From contig PLDF01000370.1 in the NCBI GenBank assembly GCA_003135055.1, positions 1 to 35,205 of the forward strand: DNA of 35,205 bases. Reading direction: 5' to 3'. Positions within the stretch are counted from its first letter, which is position 1. Every line of letters starts with the position of its first letter. Under the pieces are notes generated by a model. It saw only the letters and a list, made by a program, of their open reading frames with translations, was not told where the DNA came from and ran no database searches. Source of the stretch: Bryobacterales bacterium. GTDB taxonomy: Bacteria; Acidobacteriota; Terriglobia; Bryobacterales; Bryobacteraceae. The position numbers and the translations under genes are program-made. Below, one piece after another: positions 16,530 to 23,683 of this stretch.

Positions 16530-17080
16530 TGTCTTCCCTCGAATCCGTGTTCCCTGAGAATCTTTTCCATTTTGACGCGAGCCCGGTACAGAAGCACCTT
16601 GACGCTTTTCTCCTGGACGCCCAGTGCCGCGGCGATCTCGCGGTGATCTTCGCCTTCCACATAGGCCAGCCACAACAGGGCGCGCTCCTGCGCGGCGATC
16701 GAAAGGAATAGGCGTTCCATGTCCGTGGGCAAGTCCGCTCGCGGGTCGATGGCTTCCGGACGGCGCGGGATGCCCTCCCACCAGCGCCGCTGGCGCGACT
16801 GCGCGCGATGGTAATCGGTGATGAGATTGGTGGCGGTCCGGTACAGGTAGGATTTGCGCTGTTGTGCTGTAAGCGGCGGCGCGTTCAGCATCCGCATGTA
16901 CGCTTCCTACAGCAGATCGTCGGCCGCGGCTGCATTTCCCGACACGCGGCGGATGTAAGCGCGCAATGCCGGCGCAGTGCGGTTGTAGAAATCGTCGAAT
17001 TGCTCGCGGCTGAGCGCTTCCGCGCCGTCGGATGCAATGTATTCCATAGCCGCGGCTTCCGTTGGCGCAACAGCGGTCAT
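16526..17080 (-). pseudogene. ECF-family RNA polymerase sigma factor interrupted by an amber codon
   Basis: Starting from ATG at 17080 the frame reads MTAVAPTEAAAMEYIASDGA, then the sigma-2 helix (FDDFYNRTAPALRAYIRRVSGNAAAADDLL), a TAG codon at 16909-16907 (codon 58), and continues in the same frame EAYMRMLNAPPLTAQQRKSYLYRTATNLITDYHR (sigma-2.3/2.4) to a sigma-4 domain (LSIAAQERALLWLAYVEGEDHREIAAALGVQEKSVKVLLYRARVKM). The normal residue at the stop would be Gln (DDLLQEAY), so one C-to-T change explains it. Everything else is intact, including gene order and the overlap with the next gene. Possible explanations are a recent null mutation, a base error or suppression. An internal ATG at 16897 would yield only a truncated protein lacking most of sigma-2. 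Confidence 0.8.
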
Positions 17081-17083
17081 GGA

Positions 17084-17509
17084 TCAATCCTTTTTCTGAA
17101 TGAGGCCCCAGGACTTCGACAGCCGGTATGTTACCCCAGCCGAGATCAGAAATGCCAGTCCGGCGCACGCGAAGAGGCTGCCGAGTATCATCATTTCCGC
17201 CTGGTTGAATAAGGCGCCCTCGAAAAGCGCTCCCGATCCAACCAGTAAGGCGATAAGGCCTTTCTGAATGGAGCCAAGCACCGCGCGAAGAGGGCTTCCG
17301 CCATTGGTGGATATATCAGCCAGCAAACGTTGCCCGCCGGATGTTTGAAGCAGTTCACCGAGGTCCTGCGCGGAGCCGAATTTCTCAATCAGCGCCTTGC
17401 GAATCACGGTCTGTTGCATGGTGCGGAAGAGCGTGAATACCAGGAAAAGCGACGCGCCAACCACTAAAAGAAGCGCCAGAACGATCACGTAGCCGTTGAC
17501 ACTTGCCAT
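17084..17509 (-). CDS. Two- or three-TM membrane protein at the head of the sigma-factor operon
   Basis: 141 residues. TM1 is near the N-terminus (VIVLALLLVVGASLFLVFTLF), then a ~50-residue soluble part with KALIEKFGSAQDLGELLQTSGGQRLLADIS, then IQKGLIALLVGSGALFEG and a C-terminal hydrophobic segment (MILGSLFACAGLAFLISAGVTYRL). ATG 17509 is preceded by GAGGTAAAC, a good ribosome site, so longer frames are rejected. It ends three bases before the sigma gene and so is probably the first gene of a three-gene operon. I do not recognise the family; a role as signal-input membrane component is only suggested by context. Confidence 0.75.
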   Translation of the reverse strand: MASVNGYVIVLALLLVVGASLFLVFTLFRTMQQTVIRKALIEKFGSAQDLGELLQTSGGQRLLADISTNGGSPLRAVLGSIQKGLIALLVGSGALFEGALFNQAEMMILGSLFACAGLAFLISAGVTYRLSKSWGLIQKKD

Positions 17510-17552
17510 GTGTTTACCTCTCGATGCTGTAACGCACGGGGAACTGGAGAGG

Positions 17553-17630
17553 TTAACGGGAGGGCGCGCCAGCATCGGCGGCCCCATTCTGCTTCATGAA
17601 CCGTTCGACATCGTCCACACCGTCATCGTC
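17553..17630 (-). pseudogene. Fragment of a paralogue of the small one-TM (anti-sigma-like) protein
   Basis: On the minus strand GVDDVERFMKQNGAADAGAPSR ends at a TAA at 17553-17555. VERFMKQ and the following small-residue stretch match the N-terminus of the 82-residue protein at 16281-16529. No membrane segment remains. Confidence 0.4.
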
Positions 17631-17648
17631 ATCCCTCTGAAAAATCCC

Positions 17649-17847
17649 GCTTTCCGCCTTCGGCCGTTTCCCGATCACGCATTCGCCAAATAAGTCTCCC
17701 CTTTCCTTTCAATCCGATACAAGCATTCCGTTCGCGCAGCCGCAAGCCAGCGTGCTAGATATAGGTCAGTGGCGCGGCCACATGGGCTGCGCTCTGGAAG
17801 TAAAACACACACAAGTTAGACGCAACGTTGCCAACGCTCAGAAATCC
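17649..17847 (+). repeat. ~200-bp dispersed leader repeat, copy 2 (gene lost)
   Basis: Homologous to 6910-7119, including TTTCAATCCGATACAAGCAT and GCCAACGCTCAGAAATCC. The start codon and coding region of the family are missing, and what follows (17848-17930) is noncoding. Short direct repeats (GATGCTG...GGAGAGGTT at about 17524-17555 and 17929-17962) lie on either side. The remainder, 17963-18183, shows no gene I can support. Confidence 0.7.
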
Positions 17848-18183
17848 GGGGAAGAGACGCAGGGGAAGCGGCGTGCCAAGCCGCCAAACGGATCGCGAGG
17901 GCCGACATCCGCCATCTGCTTTACCTAGGGATGCTGCAGCGCTCGGGAAATGGAGAGGTTTAATCGGGAACAAAAACAAATCAGACACCCGCGGGTGATC
18001 CCTGTTGGATCAGACCCGCGCTTCAGTGAAGAAAAATGCGAACGACGAACAGAGCCACCAAAGGAGTAACGCCTTCAAGCAGCTCTTCACGCGGCTCAGT
18101 CCGCCGAAGCTTACTGTCGTTACACTCATCGTCGTAAGAAAAGGAACAATAGTGCAACCGGAATCGTGCAAAGCGGTACCACC

Positions 18184-18345
18184 TCACACAGCGCGCCGGC
18201 CGCCGATGAAGGCGATAAGCCAGATCACCAGGAATACGAAGAACAGGATCTTGGCGATGCCAACGGCGGTTCCGGCGATTCCTCCGAAGCCCAGAATCGC
18301 GGCGATGATCGCAATCACCAGAAAAACTAAGGACCAGTGCAACAT
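18184..18345 (-). CDS. DUF1328 small membrane protein
   Basis: 53 residues, [22 protein letters not shown], then [30 protein letters not shown]: the standard two-helix DUF1328 peptide found in many bacteria, often stress-induced, function unknown. ATG 18345 is preceded by GGGAGGATATACC, a strong ribosome site, so the longer open frame to 18420 is rejected. It is divergent from padR, with about 90 bp between them. Confidence 0.9.
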   Translation of the reverse strand: MLHWSLVFLVIAIIAAILGFGGIAGTAVGIAKILFFVFLVIWLIAFIGGRRAV

Positions 18346-18416
18346 TGGTATATCCTCCCACCCGGAATACAGCAACTCAATCGCCAAACGTTTCGCTTGC
18401 CGTTGCGTCCAAGATG

Positions 18417-18433
18417 ACATAGATTATCTATGT
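18417..18433 (+). promoter_or_regulatory. Palindrome overlapping the padR start; candidate autoregulatory operator
   Basis: ACATAGATTATCTATGT is a near-perfect dyad lying immediately before and into the PadR start codons. The same half-sites, CATAG-N5-CTATG, overlap the start of the second padR gene (23582-23596). PadR proteins commonly repress their own operon through such dyads. The operator role is inferred. Confidence 0.55.
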
Positions 18434-18434
18434 G

Positions 18435-18770
18435 ATGCGTGGACAGCGCGATGAAATCCCGCCGGGCACCCTCGACATGTTGATTTTGAAGACGCTCTCG
18501 CGCCTCGGCGAGATGCACGGCTTTGAGATCGCCGATTCCATCCAGCAGGCGTCGGTGGACGTGCTGCAAGTGGAGGAAGGCTCGCTTTACCCGTGCCTCC
18601 AGCGGATGCTGATCAAAGGTTGGCTCAAGGGCGAATGGGGCAAGACCGGTGAGAACCGGCGCGCGCGGTACTACAGTCTGACAGTTGACGGGCGCAAGCA
18701 ACTGGCGCGCGAAATGGAGCGGTATGAGCGCGTGAGCCAGGCCATCGCCCGCGTGTTGCAGCCGGTGTAG
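18435..18770 (+). CDS. PadR-family transcriptional regulator
   Basis: 111 residues with the PadR winged-helix: PPGTLDMLILKTLSRLGEMHGFEIADSIQQ, then VLQVEEGSLYPCLQRMLIKGWLKGEWG, then NRRARYYSLTVDGRKQL, and a C-terminal dimerisation helix. This subgroup is typically linked to ADOP permease genes in Acidobacteria, and here the ADOP gene starts four bases after the stop. The start is ATG 18435 or GTG 18432, both within or next to a dyad, with no Shine-Dalgarno site, so a leaderless mRNA is likely. Probably represses padR-ADOP expression in response to an unknown ligand. Confidence 0.93.
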   Translation: MRGQRDEIPPGTLDMLILKTLSRLGEMHGFEIADSIQQASVDVLQVEEGSLYPCLQRMLIKGWLKGEWGKTGENRRARYYSLTVDGRKQLAREMERYERVSQAIARVLQPV

Positions 18771-18773
18771 TCC

Positions 18774-21470
18774 ATGGGAATTCGCGCGTGGTTTCTGGCG
18801 TGCATACGGCGAGCGGCGGCCTTCTTCGAAAGGGACGAGCAAGCTGCCGCGCTGCGCGAAGAGATGCGCCTGCATGTGGAATTGCGCGCGCGCAGGCTGC
18901 ATCGGCAGGGGCTCGGGGCGGACGAGGCCGTCTATGCGGCGCGCCGGCAGTTTGGAAACGCCGCGTGGTATCAGGGCGAGAGTTCGGAAGTGTGGGGGTG
19001 GGCAATGTGGGAACGCTTCATTCAGGATTTACGCCACGGAGCGCGGGCATTGGCGAAGTCGCCGGGTTTCAGCGCCATCGCGGTGGCCACTTTGGCGCTT
19101 GGTCTCGGCATCAATACGGCCGTCTTTAGCATTGTGAATGCCGTGATGCTGCGAGCTTTGCCGTACCAGCAGCCGGAACGCTTGGTGTCGCTTTGGGAAG
19201 AGAACTCGAGGCCGGACGACACTCCCACCTTCAACACAAAGGGCTCGCCGGTGGGCACAGCCGGTACATCCCAGCGCACCACCGTCTCCGTAGCTAACCT
19301 TGCCGACTACCGGAACAGCGGCGCATTTGAGGGACTGGCGGCATTCGCCGTCACTCCCATGAATCTGACTGCGATGGAAACCCCGGCGCGGGTTACCGGC
19401 GAATCGGTGGAGTGGAATTTTTTCAGCGTACTGGGAATTTCGCCGCAGCGCGGGCGGACGTTTCTTGCGGAAGAGGACTCCCCGGACGCGGATCCGAGAG
19501 TAATCGTCACGCACGATTTCTGGCAGCGGCGCCTTGGAGGCGATGCCGGCGTCTTAGAGCGTTCCATTGTGCTCGATGCCAAACCGTACCGGATCGTCGG
19601 CGTGCTGCCGGCGGGATTCCAATCGCCGGCGCAGCTTGGCTCGAAAGACCCCATCGAATTCTACGTTCCCAGCGCTTTCTCGAAGGATCTGCTGGCCAGC
19701 CGCGGAGACCATGAGGTCAATGTGCTCGCGCGTTTGCGGCCGGGCGTCGGCGTAAAGAAGGCCCAGGCCGCTTTGAGCACGGTCTCATCGAATCTCGCGG
19801 CGCAGTATCGCGCCAATCGGGACACGCGCGCGGTCATCGCGCCGCTACGCGACGATCTGGTGCAGAACGTAAGGGAGTCGCTGCTGGCGTTGCTTGGCGC
19901 CTCGGGGCTGATCGTGCTGATTACGTGCGTCAACGTAGCCAACCTGCTTGTGGTGCGCGCGGTAGGAAGACGGCATGAGACCAGCGTTAGGATGGCTCTC
20001 GGCGCGGGCCGCTTGCGGATGATGTGGCAACTGGTGACGGAGAGCATACTGATCGCGGCGGCGGGCTGCGTTGCAGGAATTGCGCTGGGCCGCATGCTGA
20101 TGGCAGTCCTGGTGGCCATGGCGCCGGCCGGCACGCCGCGCATTTCTAGCGTCACCATGGATTGGCAGGTGTTCGGACTTTCGGCCGCCATCGCCACCCT
20201 CACAGGCCTGATTTTCGGCATGGCTCCGGCGTGGCAAGCTTCGCAGGTGAAGCCGGTGGAGGCGCTGAAGTCCGCCGGGCGCGGCAGCGGCGCGAAATCG
20301 CAGGTGCGATGGCGCTCGGCGCTGACCGTGGCGGAGGTGGCTCTTTCGCTGGTTCTGCTAGTGGGCGCCGGGTTGCTGCTGCGCAGCTTCACTACCTTGA
20401 TGGGCGTCGATCTGGGCTTCCAACCGGATCATGTGATCGCGATGAACGTGAACCTGCCGGCGCTGCGGTATCCCACGCCTCTGGCGCGGCTGCAGTTTTT
20501 CCAGCAGCTTGACGAGCGCGTGCGCGCGCTTCCCGGAGTGCAGGCGGATGCGTATGCCAACCGCATGCCCTTGCGCGGCGGATGGGGCTCGGGCATCGCA
20601 CTCGACGGCAATCCGGACCTGCGGGCAACGCCGGATTTTCAGGCAGTGAGCCCGGGATACTTCGAGACCCTTGGCATTCCCCTGCTGCGCGGGCGTTCCT
20701 TGACCGCGCAGGACGGCAACGGACAGATGCCCGTGGCTGTGGTGAACCAGGAATTTGCGCGCGAAATGCTGCATGGGGGAGACCCCATCGGCCACTTCAT
20801 GCAGCGGGCTCCTACGGCTCCGAGAATCACCATCGTGGGCGTGGTCAACGACATCCGGCGCGCCGGAAAGACCGACAAGATCAATCCGGAGGTTTATCTC
20901 TGCGCCGCGCAGACCACGCTCTATCCGGTGAGCCTCGCCGATCTCGCGGTGCGCACCGCGGGCGATCCACGCCAACTGGTGAACGCGATTTCACGCCAGG
21001 TCTGGCAGATCGACAAGGACCAGCCCGTGACGAACGTGCGAACCATGGACGAGATTATCGATCTTTCGGTTTCGCAGCGCCGCTTCCAAACCTTGCTGCT
21101 GGCGGTGTTCGCGTCGGTGGCGGTGGGACTGGCGATCGTGGGGATTTACAGCGTCCTGGCGTTTTCGGTGAGCCAGCGGACTTCGGAGCTGGGCATTCGC
21201 ATCGCATTGGGAGCCGCGCCGCGCAGCATTTTCGGACTGGTGCTGCGCCAGGCCGGAACGCTGATTGCCGCGGGCATGGCGATCGGCCTCGCTGGCGCGC
21301 TGGCGCTGACGCGCGTCTTGCAGGATCTGCTATTTCAAGTGAAGACCACGGATTGGCAGGCCTACGCGGGCGCCATCGCCCTGTTGAGCGCGGTGGCACT
21401 GGCCGCTGCATTCATACCGGCGCGGCGCGGAGCGCGCGTGAATCCAATTGTGGCGTTGAGAGATGAGTAA
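18774..21470 (+). CDS. ADOP-type FtsX/MacB permease
   Basis: 898 residues. The N-terminal cytoplasmic segment has the ADOP signature (ALREEMRLHVELRARRLHRQ, AARRQFGNAAWYQGESSEVW). Then come TM1 (GFSAIAVATLALGLGINTAVFSIVNAVMLRALPY), a MacB-type periplasmic domain, and the first FtsX domain (LLALLGASGLIVLITCVNVANLLVVRA). A second periplasmic domain follows, then the second FtsX domain (LLAVFASVAVGLAIVGIYSVLAFSVSQRTSELGIRIALGAAPRSIF) and the terminal LSAVALAAAFIPARRGARVNPIVALRDE. The duplicated permease lacks an ABC ATPase in the neighbourhood ('orphan'). Substrate and mechanism are unknown; efflux or mechanotransmission has been proposed for the superfamily. It follows padR by four bases. Confidence 0.93.
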   Translation: MGIRAWFLACIRRAAAFFERDEQAAALREEMRLHVELRARRLHRQGLGADEAVYAARRQFGNAAWYQGESSEVWGWAMWERFIQDLRHGARALAKSPGFSAIAVATLALGLGINTAVFSIVNAVMLRALPYQQPERLVSLWEENSRPDDTPTFNTKGSPVGTAGTSQRTTVSVANLADYRNSGAFEGLAAFAVTPMNLTAMETPARVTGESVEWNFFSVLGISPQRGRTFLAEEDSPDADPRVIVTHDFWQRRLGGDAGVLERSIVLDAKPYRIVGVLPAGFQSPAQLGSKDPIEFYVPSAFSKDLLASRGDHEVNVLARLRPGVGVKKAQAALSTVSSNLAAQYRANRDTRAVIAPLRDDLVQNVRESLLALLGASGLIVLITCVNVANLLVVRAVGRRHETSVRMALGAGRLRMMWQLVTESILIAAAGCVAGIALGRMLMAVLVAMAPAGTPRISSVTMDWQVFGLSAAIATLTGLIFGMAPAWQASQVKPVEALKSAGRGSGAKSQVRWRSALTVAEVALSLVLLVGAGLLLRSFTTLMGVDLGFQPDHVIAMNVNLPALRYPTPLARLQFFQQLDERVRALPGVQADAYANRMPLRGGWGSGIALDGNPDLRATPDFQAVSPGYFETLGIPLLRGRSLTAQDGNGQMPVAVVNQEFAREMLHGGDPIGHFMQRAPTAPRITIVGVVNDIRRAGKTDKINPEVYLCAAQTTLYPVSLADLAVRTAGDPRQLVNAISRQVWQIDKDQPVTNVRTMDEIIDLSVSQRRFQTLLLAVFASVAVGLAIVGIYSVLAFSVSQRTSELGIRIALGAAPRSIFGLVLRQAGTLIAAGMAIGLAGALALTRVLQDLLFQVKTTDWQAYAGAIALLSAVALAAAFIPARRGARVNPIVALRDE

Positions 21471-21473
21471 AGA

Positions 21474-21593
21474 GTGGGGCGGCCAATCCTGGCTGCAGCC
21501 GGCTTTCAGCCGGCGTTTGGACGGTTGCGAAAGATTCGCGCCTGGCACGAGAGAGCCGCCTGGCGGCCTGCAAGGCAAGATTGCCTGCCCCAC
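21474..21593 (+). repeat. GC-rich palindromic element bounded by GTGGGGC / GCCCCAC
   Basis: The 120 bp begin with GTGGGGC and end with GCCCCAC. Inside are GCCGGCT-TTC-AGCCGGC (21498-21514) and GGCAA-GA-TTGCC. It resembles other intergenic palindromes in this window (1776-1795, 26872-26908), sits directly after the ADOP stop, and may double as a transcript end. Confidence 0.6.
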
Positions 21594-21604
21594 AAGCTAG
21601 GGCT

Positions 21605-21815
21605 ATGAGATTCGCGAATTCTGCCGGCGGATCGTCTTCTTCGCACGCTGAGAGCAACTGACGGACGACTTGCGCAAGGAGGCGCGCTTGCATCCGGACC
21701 TGCGCGCGCAAGCTGCATCGGCAACGGCTCGGCGCGAACGATGCCGGTTACGCCGCGCGTCGCCAGTTCGGCAATTCGGCCCGGTATCAGGACCAGGCTT
21801 CACAAGAAGGATCGC
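21605..21815 (+). pseudogene. Decayed ADOP N-terminal fragment
   Basis: Conceptual translation gives EIREFCRRIVFFAR, a TGA at 21649-21651, EQLTDDLRKEARLHPDLRA, a frameshift near 21712, then KLHRQRLGANDAGYAARRQF GNSARYQDQ. This matches the N-terminus of the intact ADOP upstream. The membrane domains are gone. The stretch 21816-22177 has no gene I can support. Confidence 0.7.
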
Positions 21816-22178
21816 GGTATGGGCGGGGAGCGGTTCATGGCGGGAACGTTTCTGGCGGCAGGAACGGGAGTGTTCGCGAGAGAGGAGTGACGGCTAAAAG
21901 CCGGTGAGTGAGTTTGGGCATTCGGTAAAAGAATTGTGGCCAGGATTCCGGGCGGTAGGTTCCTGTTCGAGGGATCGCTGTCGCAACGGGAGAGTCACGC
22001 TGGTCACTCAACGCGGCTTGGGCGTCTGCGAAGTTCTTGCATGTGTTTCGTCAGGTTGCAATGCCCATGGCTCATGATTCGCCATGCCGCGATGGGCGCC
22101 GGAAGCCAGGTTTGTCGTCACGCGGCCAGGTGCCGGACGAACGCCGTTTCCCCCCCAAATAGAGTCTGCTGGCGGCGG

Positions 22179-22184
22179 TAGAAT
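22179..22184 (+). promoter_or_regulatory. -10-like TAGAAT before hicB
   Basis: TAGAAT ends six bases before the GTG at 22191, and no Shine-Dalgarno site is present. This spacing is what a leaderless hicBA transcript would need. No clear -35 element is seen. Confidence 0.35.
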
Positions 22185-22190
22185 GGACTC

Positions 22191-22406
22191 GTGCACAATG
22201 AGTTCACGGCGATTGTCGAGCGAGACGGCGAATATCACATCGCGTATTGCGCCGAAGTGCCCGGGGCCAATGGTCAGGGGAAATCGCGCGAAGAATGCCT
22301 GGCGAACCTTCGCGAGGCGATTGCCCTCATCCTGGAGTACAGGCGCGAGGAGTCCTTGCGCGCCTTGCCTACTGACGCTCAGCAGGAACTCGTCGTAATC
22401 GGATGA
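22191..22406 (+). CDS. hicB: HicB-type antitoxin
   Basis: 71 residues: MHNEFTAIVERDGEYHIAYC, AEVPGANGQGKSREECLANLREAIALILEYR, the degenerate RNase-H-like HicB fold (UPF0150). The C-terminal DNA-binding domain of longer HicB proteins is absent, so autoregulation may differ. HicB binds and neutralises the HicA mRNA-cleaving toxin. The start is GTG 22191. Its stop overlaps the hicA ATG by four bases, and the order antitoxin-toxin is the reverse of the classic E. coli pair. Confidence 0.85.
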   Translation: MHNEFTAIVERDGEYHIAYCAEVPGANGQGKSREECLANLREAIALILEYRREESLRALPTDAQQELVVIG

Positions 22407-22594
22407 GGCTTGAGGGACTCCTGCGGCATCTTCGCCGCCACGGCTGCGTGTTGCGCAGAGAAGGTAGAGAGCACGCACTTTGGGAGAACCCTCAGACGGG
22501 CCACGCGGAAGCCGTTCCTCGTCATGCTGAGATCGGCAACCTTCTCGCAAAGAGGATTTGCCGTAAGCTTACGATACCCGACCCGCCCGGATAG
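22403..22594 (+). CDS. hicA: HicA-type mRNA interferase toxin
   Basis: 63 residues in a double-stranded-RNA-binding-like fold. The conserved catalytic histidine is H24 in RREGREHALWEN (the family usually reads G-S-H; here it is R-E-H). The C-terminal VPRHAEIGNLLAKRICRKLTIP is the standard HicA motif. It would cleave mRNA when free of HicB. It overlaps hicB (ATGA), indicating translational coupling. No defect is visible. Confidence 0.87.
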   Translation: MRLEGLLRHLRRHGCVLRREGREHALWENPQTGHAEAVPRHAEIGNLLAKRICRKLTIPDPPG

Positions 22595-22697
22595 ATCCAG
22601 TCGGCATTCCGGGACGCGCGTTAGACGGCCAAGTGGCTAACCATTTAAGGGGAAGGTGCAAGGAGCCGCGACACCTTCGGCATGAAGAGGCGCGCAC

Positions 22698-23254
22698 TCA
22701 GACCGTGCATGGCTGTTCAACGGATTTCGCGTTCCATACAACGGCCCCACCGAAACGCCGTTGACTATAAGCGTGGCTGAGCATCGCGACCGACGGCGCC
22801 GCCCGGTCATCATCCGGAATATCCGGAATCAACAGCCGCCCGGCAGCGGGGGAACGGCGAGTCCGTGAAAATATTCGCCTGAGACATACTCGCCAGTCGC
22901 AACCTCGGCCTGCCCTCAGGATCGAGTCCATGAAGCTGTAAATCGCGGTGTCGGCTCCAATGCCAAGCGCCAAAGAGAGTACCGCCAGCGCGGTGAATGC
23001 GCGGTTGGCCATCGTCGTCCGAAAACGGCCTAGCGAAGATCTTGCGGCAGTTGTTCCCAGAATGTTCACGCCCACATGGCTCAACTATCCTCCTTCAGCA
23101 AAGTGAGCATTTCCGAATTGTTTTTGCGCCGTCGTCGCACTAGCGGAATCGCGTTCCTTCAGCGCAAGGTGATGGCGCATCTCCTCGTCCAGCTCCGCTT
23201 CAAACTGGCGGCGGCGCAAGTAATACTGGGGCCTTCGTAGGAATTCGCCGATCA
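22698..23254 (-). pseudogene. Decayed ADOP permease downstream of the second padR
   Basis: GTG at 23254 overlaps the padR stop (GTGA). The frame reads VIGEFLRRPQYYLRRRQFEAELDEEMRHHLALKE...AQKQFGNAHFAEGG, then a TAG near 23085. In-frame homology resumes with ANRAFTALAVLSLALGIGADTAIYSFMDSIL, the first ADOP membrane helix. After a frameshift comes GEYVSGEYFHGLAVPPL, then LSHAYSQRRFGGAVVWNAKSVE. Most of the periplasmic domain and both FtsX domains are deleted. The padR partner is intact. Bases 22595-22697 hold nothing recognisable. Confidence 0.75.
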
Positions 23255-23584
23255 CGCCGGTTGAATCACTCGTGTGATGGCTCCCATCACCTTTTCGAAT
23301 TCCGCCATTTCCGCCGCGAGCTGCTTCCGGCCCGCGGGCGTTAGCCGATAGAAGCGCGCGCGGCGGTTGTTCTCCGATTGCTTCCACTCCCCCACCAGCC
23401 AGCCTTTGATCAGCATGCGCTGCAGGGCGGGATAGAGCGATCCCTCCTCCACGTGCAGTATGTCCTCGGAAATCCGCTGGATGTGCTGGGCGATGCCGTA
23501 TCCGTGCATCGGCCCCACCCGCATCAGGGTTTTGAGAATGAGCATGTATAGGGTGCCGGGGGGGATTTCGGTGCGGGCTTCCAT
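23252..23584 (-). CDS. PadR-family transcriptional regulator (partner of a decayed ADOP)
   Basis: 110 residues: MEARTEIPPGTLYMLILKTLMRVGPMHGYGIAQHIQR, then ILHVEEGSLYPALQRMLIKGWLVGEWK, then NRRARFYRLTPAGRKQLAAEM, closely similar to the PadR at 18435. All helices are intact. The ATG at 23584 lies inside the dyad CATAG-GGAGA-CTATG, and the five central bases could also act as ribosome site. The longer frame (to 23599) is less likely. Its original target, the overlapping ADOP, is destroyed, so this regulator may now be solitary or act on other operons with the same dyad. Confidence 0.9.
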   Translation of the reverse strand: MEARTEIPPGTLYMLILKTLMRVGPMHGYGIAQHIQRISEDILHVEEGSLYPALQRMLIKGWLVGEWKQSENNRRARFYRLTPAGRKQLAAEMAEFEKVMGAITRVIQPA

Positions 23585-23596
23585 AGGGAGACTATG
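23582..23596 (-). promoter_or_regulatory. CATAG-N5-CTATG dyad overlapping the second padR start
   Basis: The sequence CATAGGGAGACTATG has the same half-sites and spacing as the dyad at 18418-18432. Finding it at the start codon of both padR genes in the window supports a shared operator; binding is inferred. Confidence 0.5.
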
Positions 23597-23683
23597 CAAT
23601 AGTGAGGCAATGGAAGGAAGAGGGAATACGGCTTTTTAGAGCAGGAGTTCGCAGCCCAAGGGGCCGCGCCACTTACCAGCAAC

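Noticed and set aside
16281..17168. A single 295-codon minus-strand protein spanning the sigma-factor region
   Set aside because: Its last 82 codons are the real small TM protein; the upstream part is the sigma factor read in the wrong frame.
19862..19880. GAACGTAAGGGAGT inside the ADOP gene, resembling the end of the manA-flanking repeat
   Set aside because: Only a short word matches and it lies within coding sequence, so chance is the better explanation.
20582..21466. 294-codon plus-strand frame inside the ADOP gene
   Set aside because: Out-of-frame shadow of the second FtsX domain.
21816..22177. Possible continuation of the decayed ADOP or a separate small gene
   Set aside because: No frame retains recognisable homology or a supported start; treated as noncoding relic DNA.
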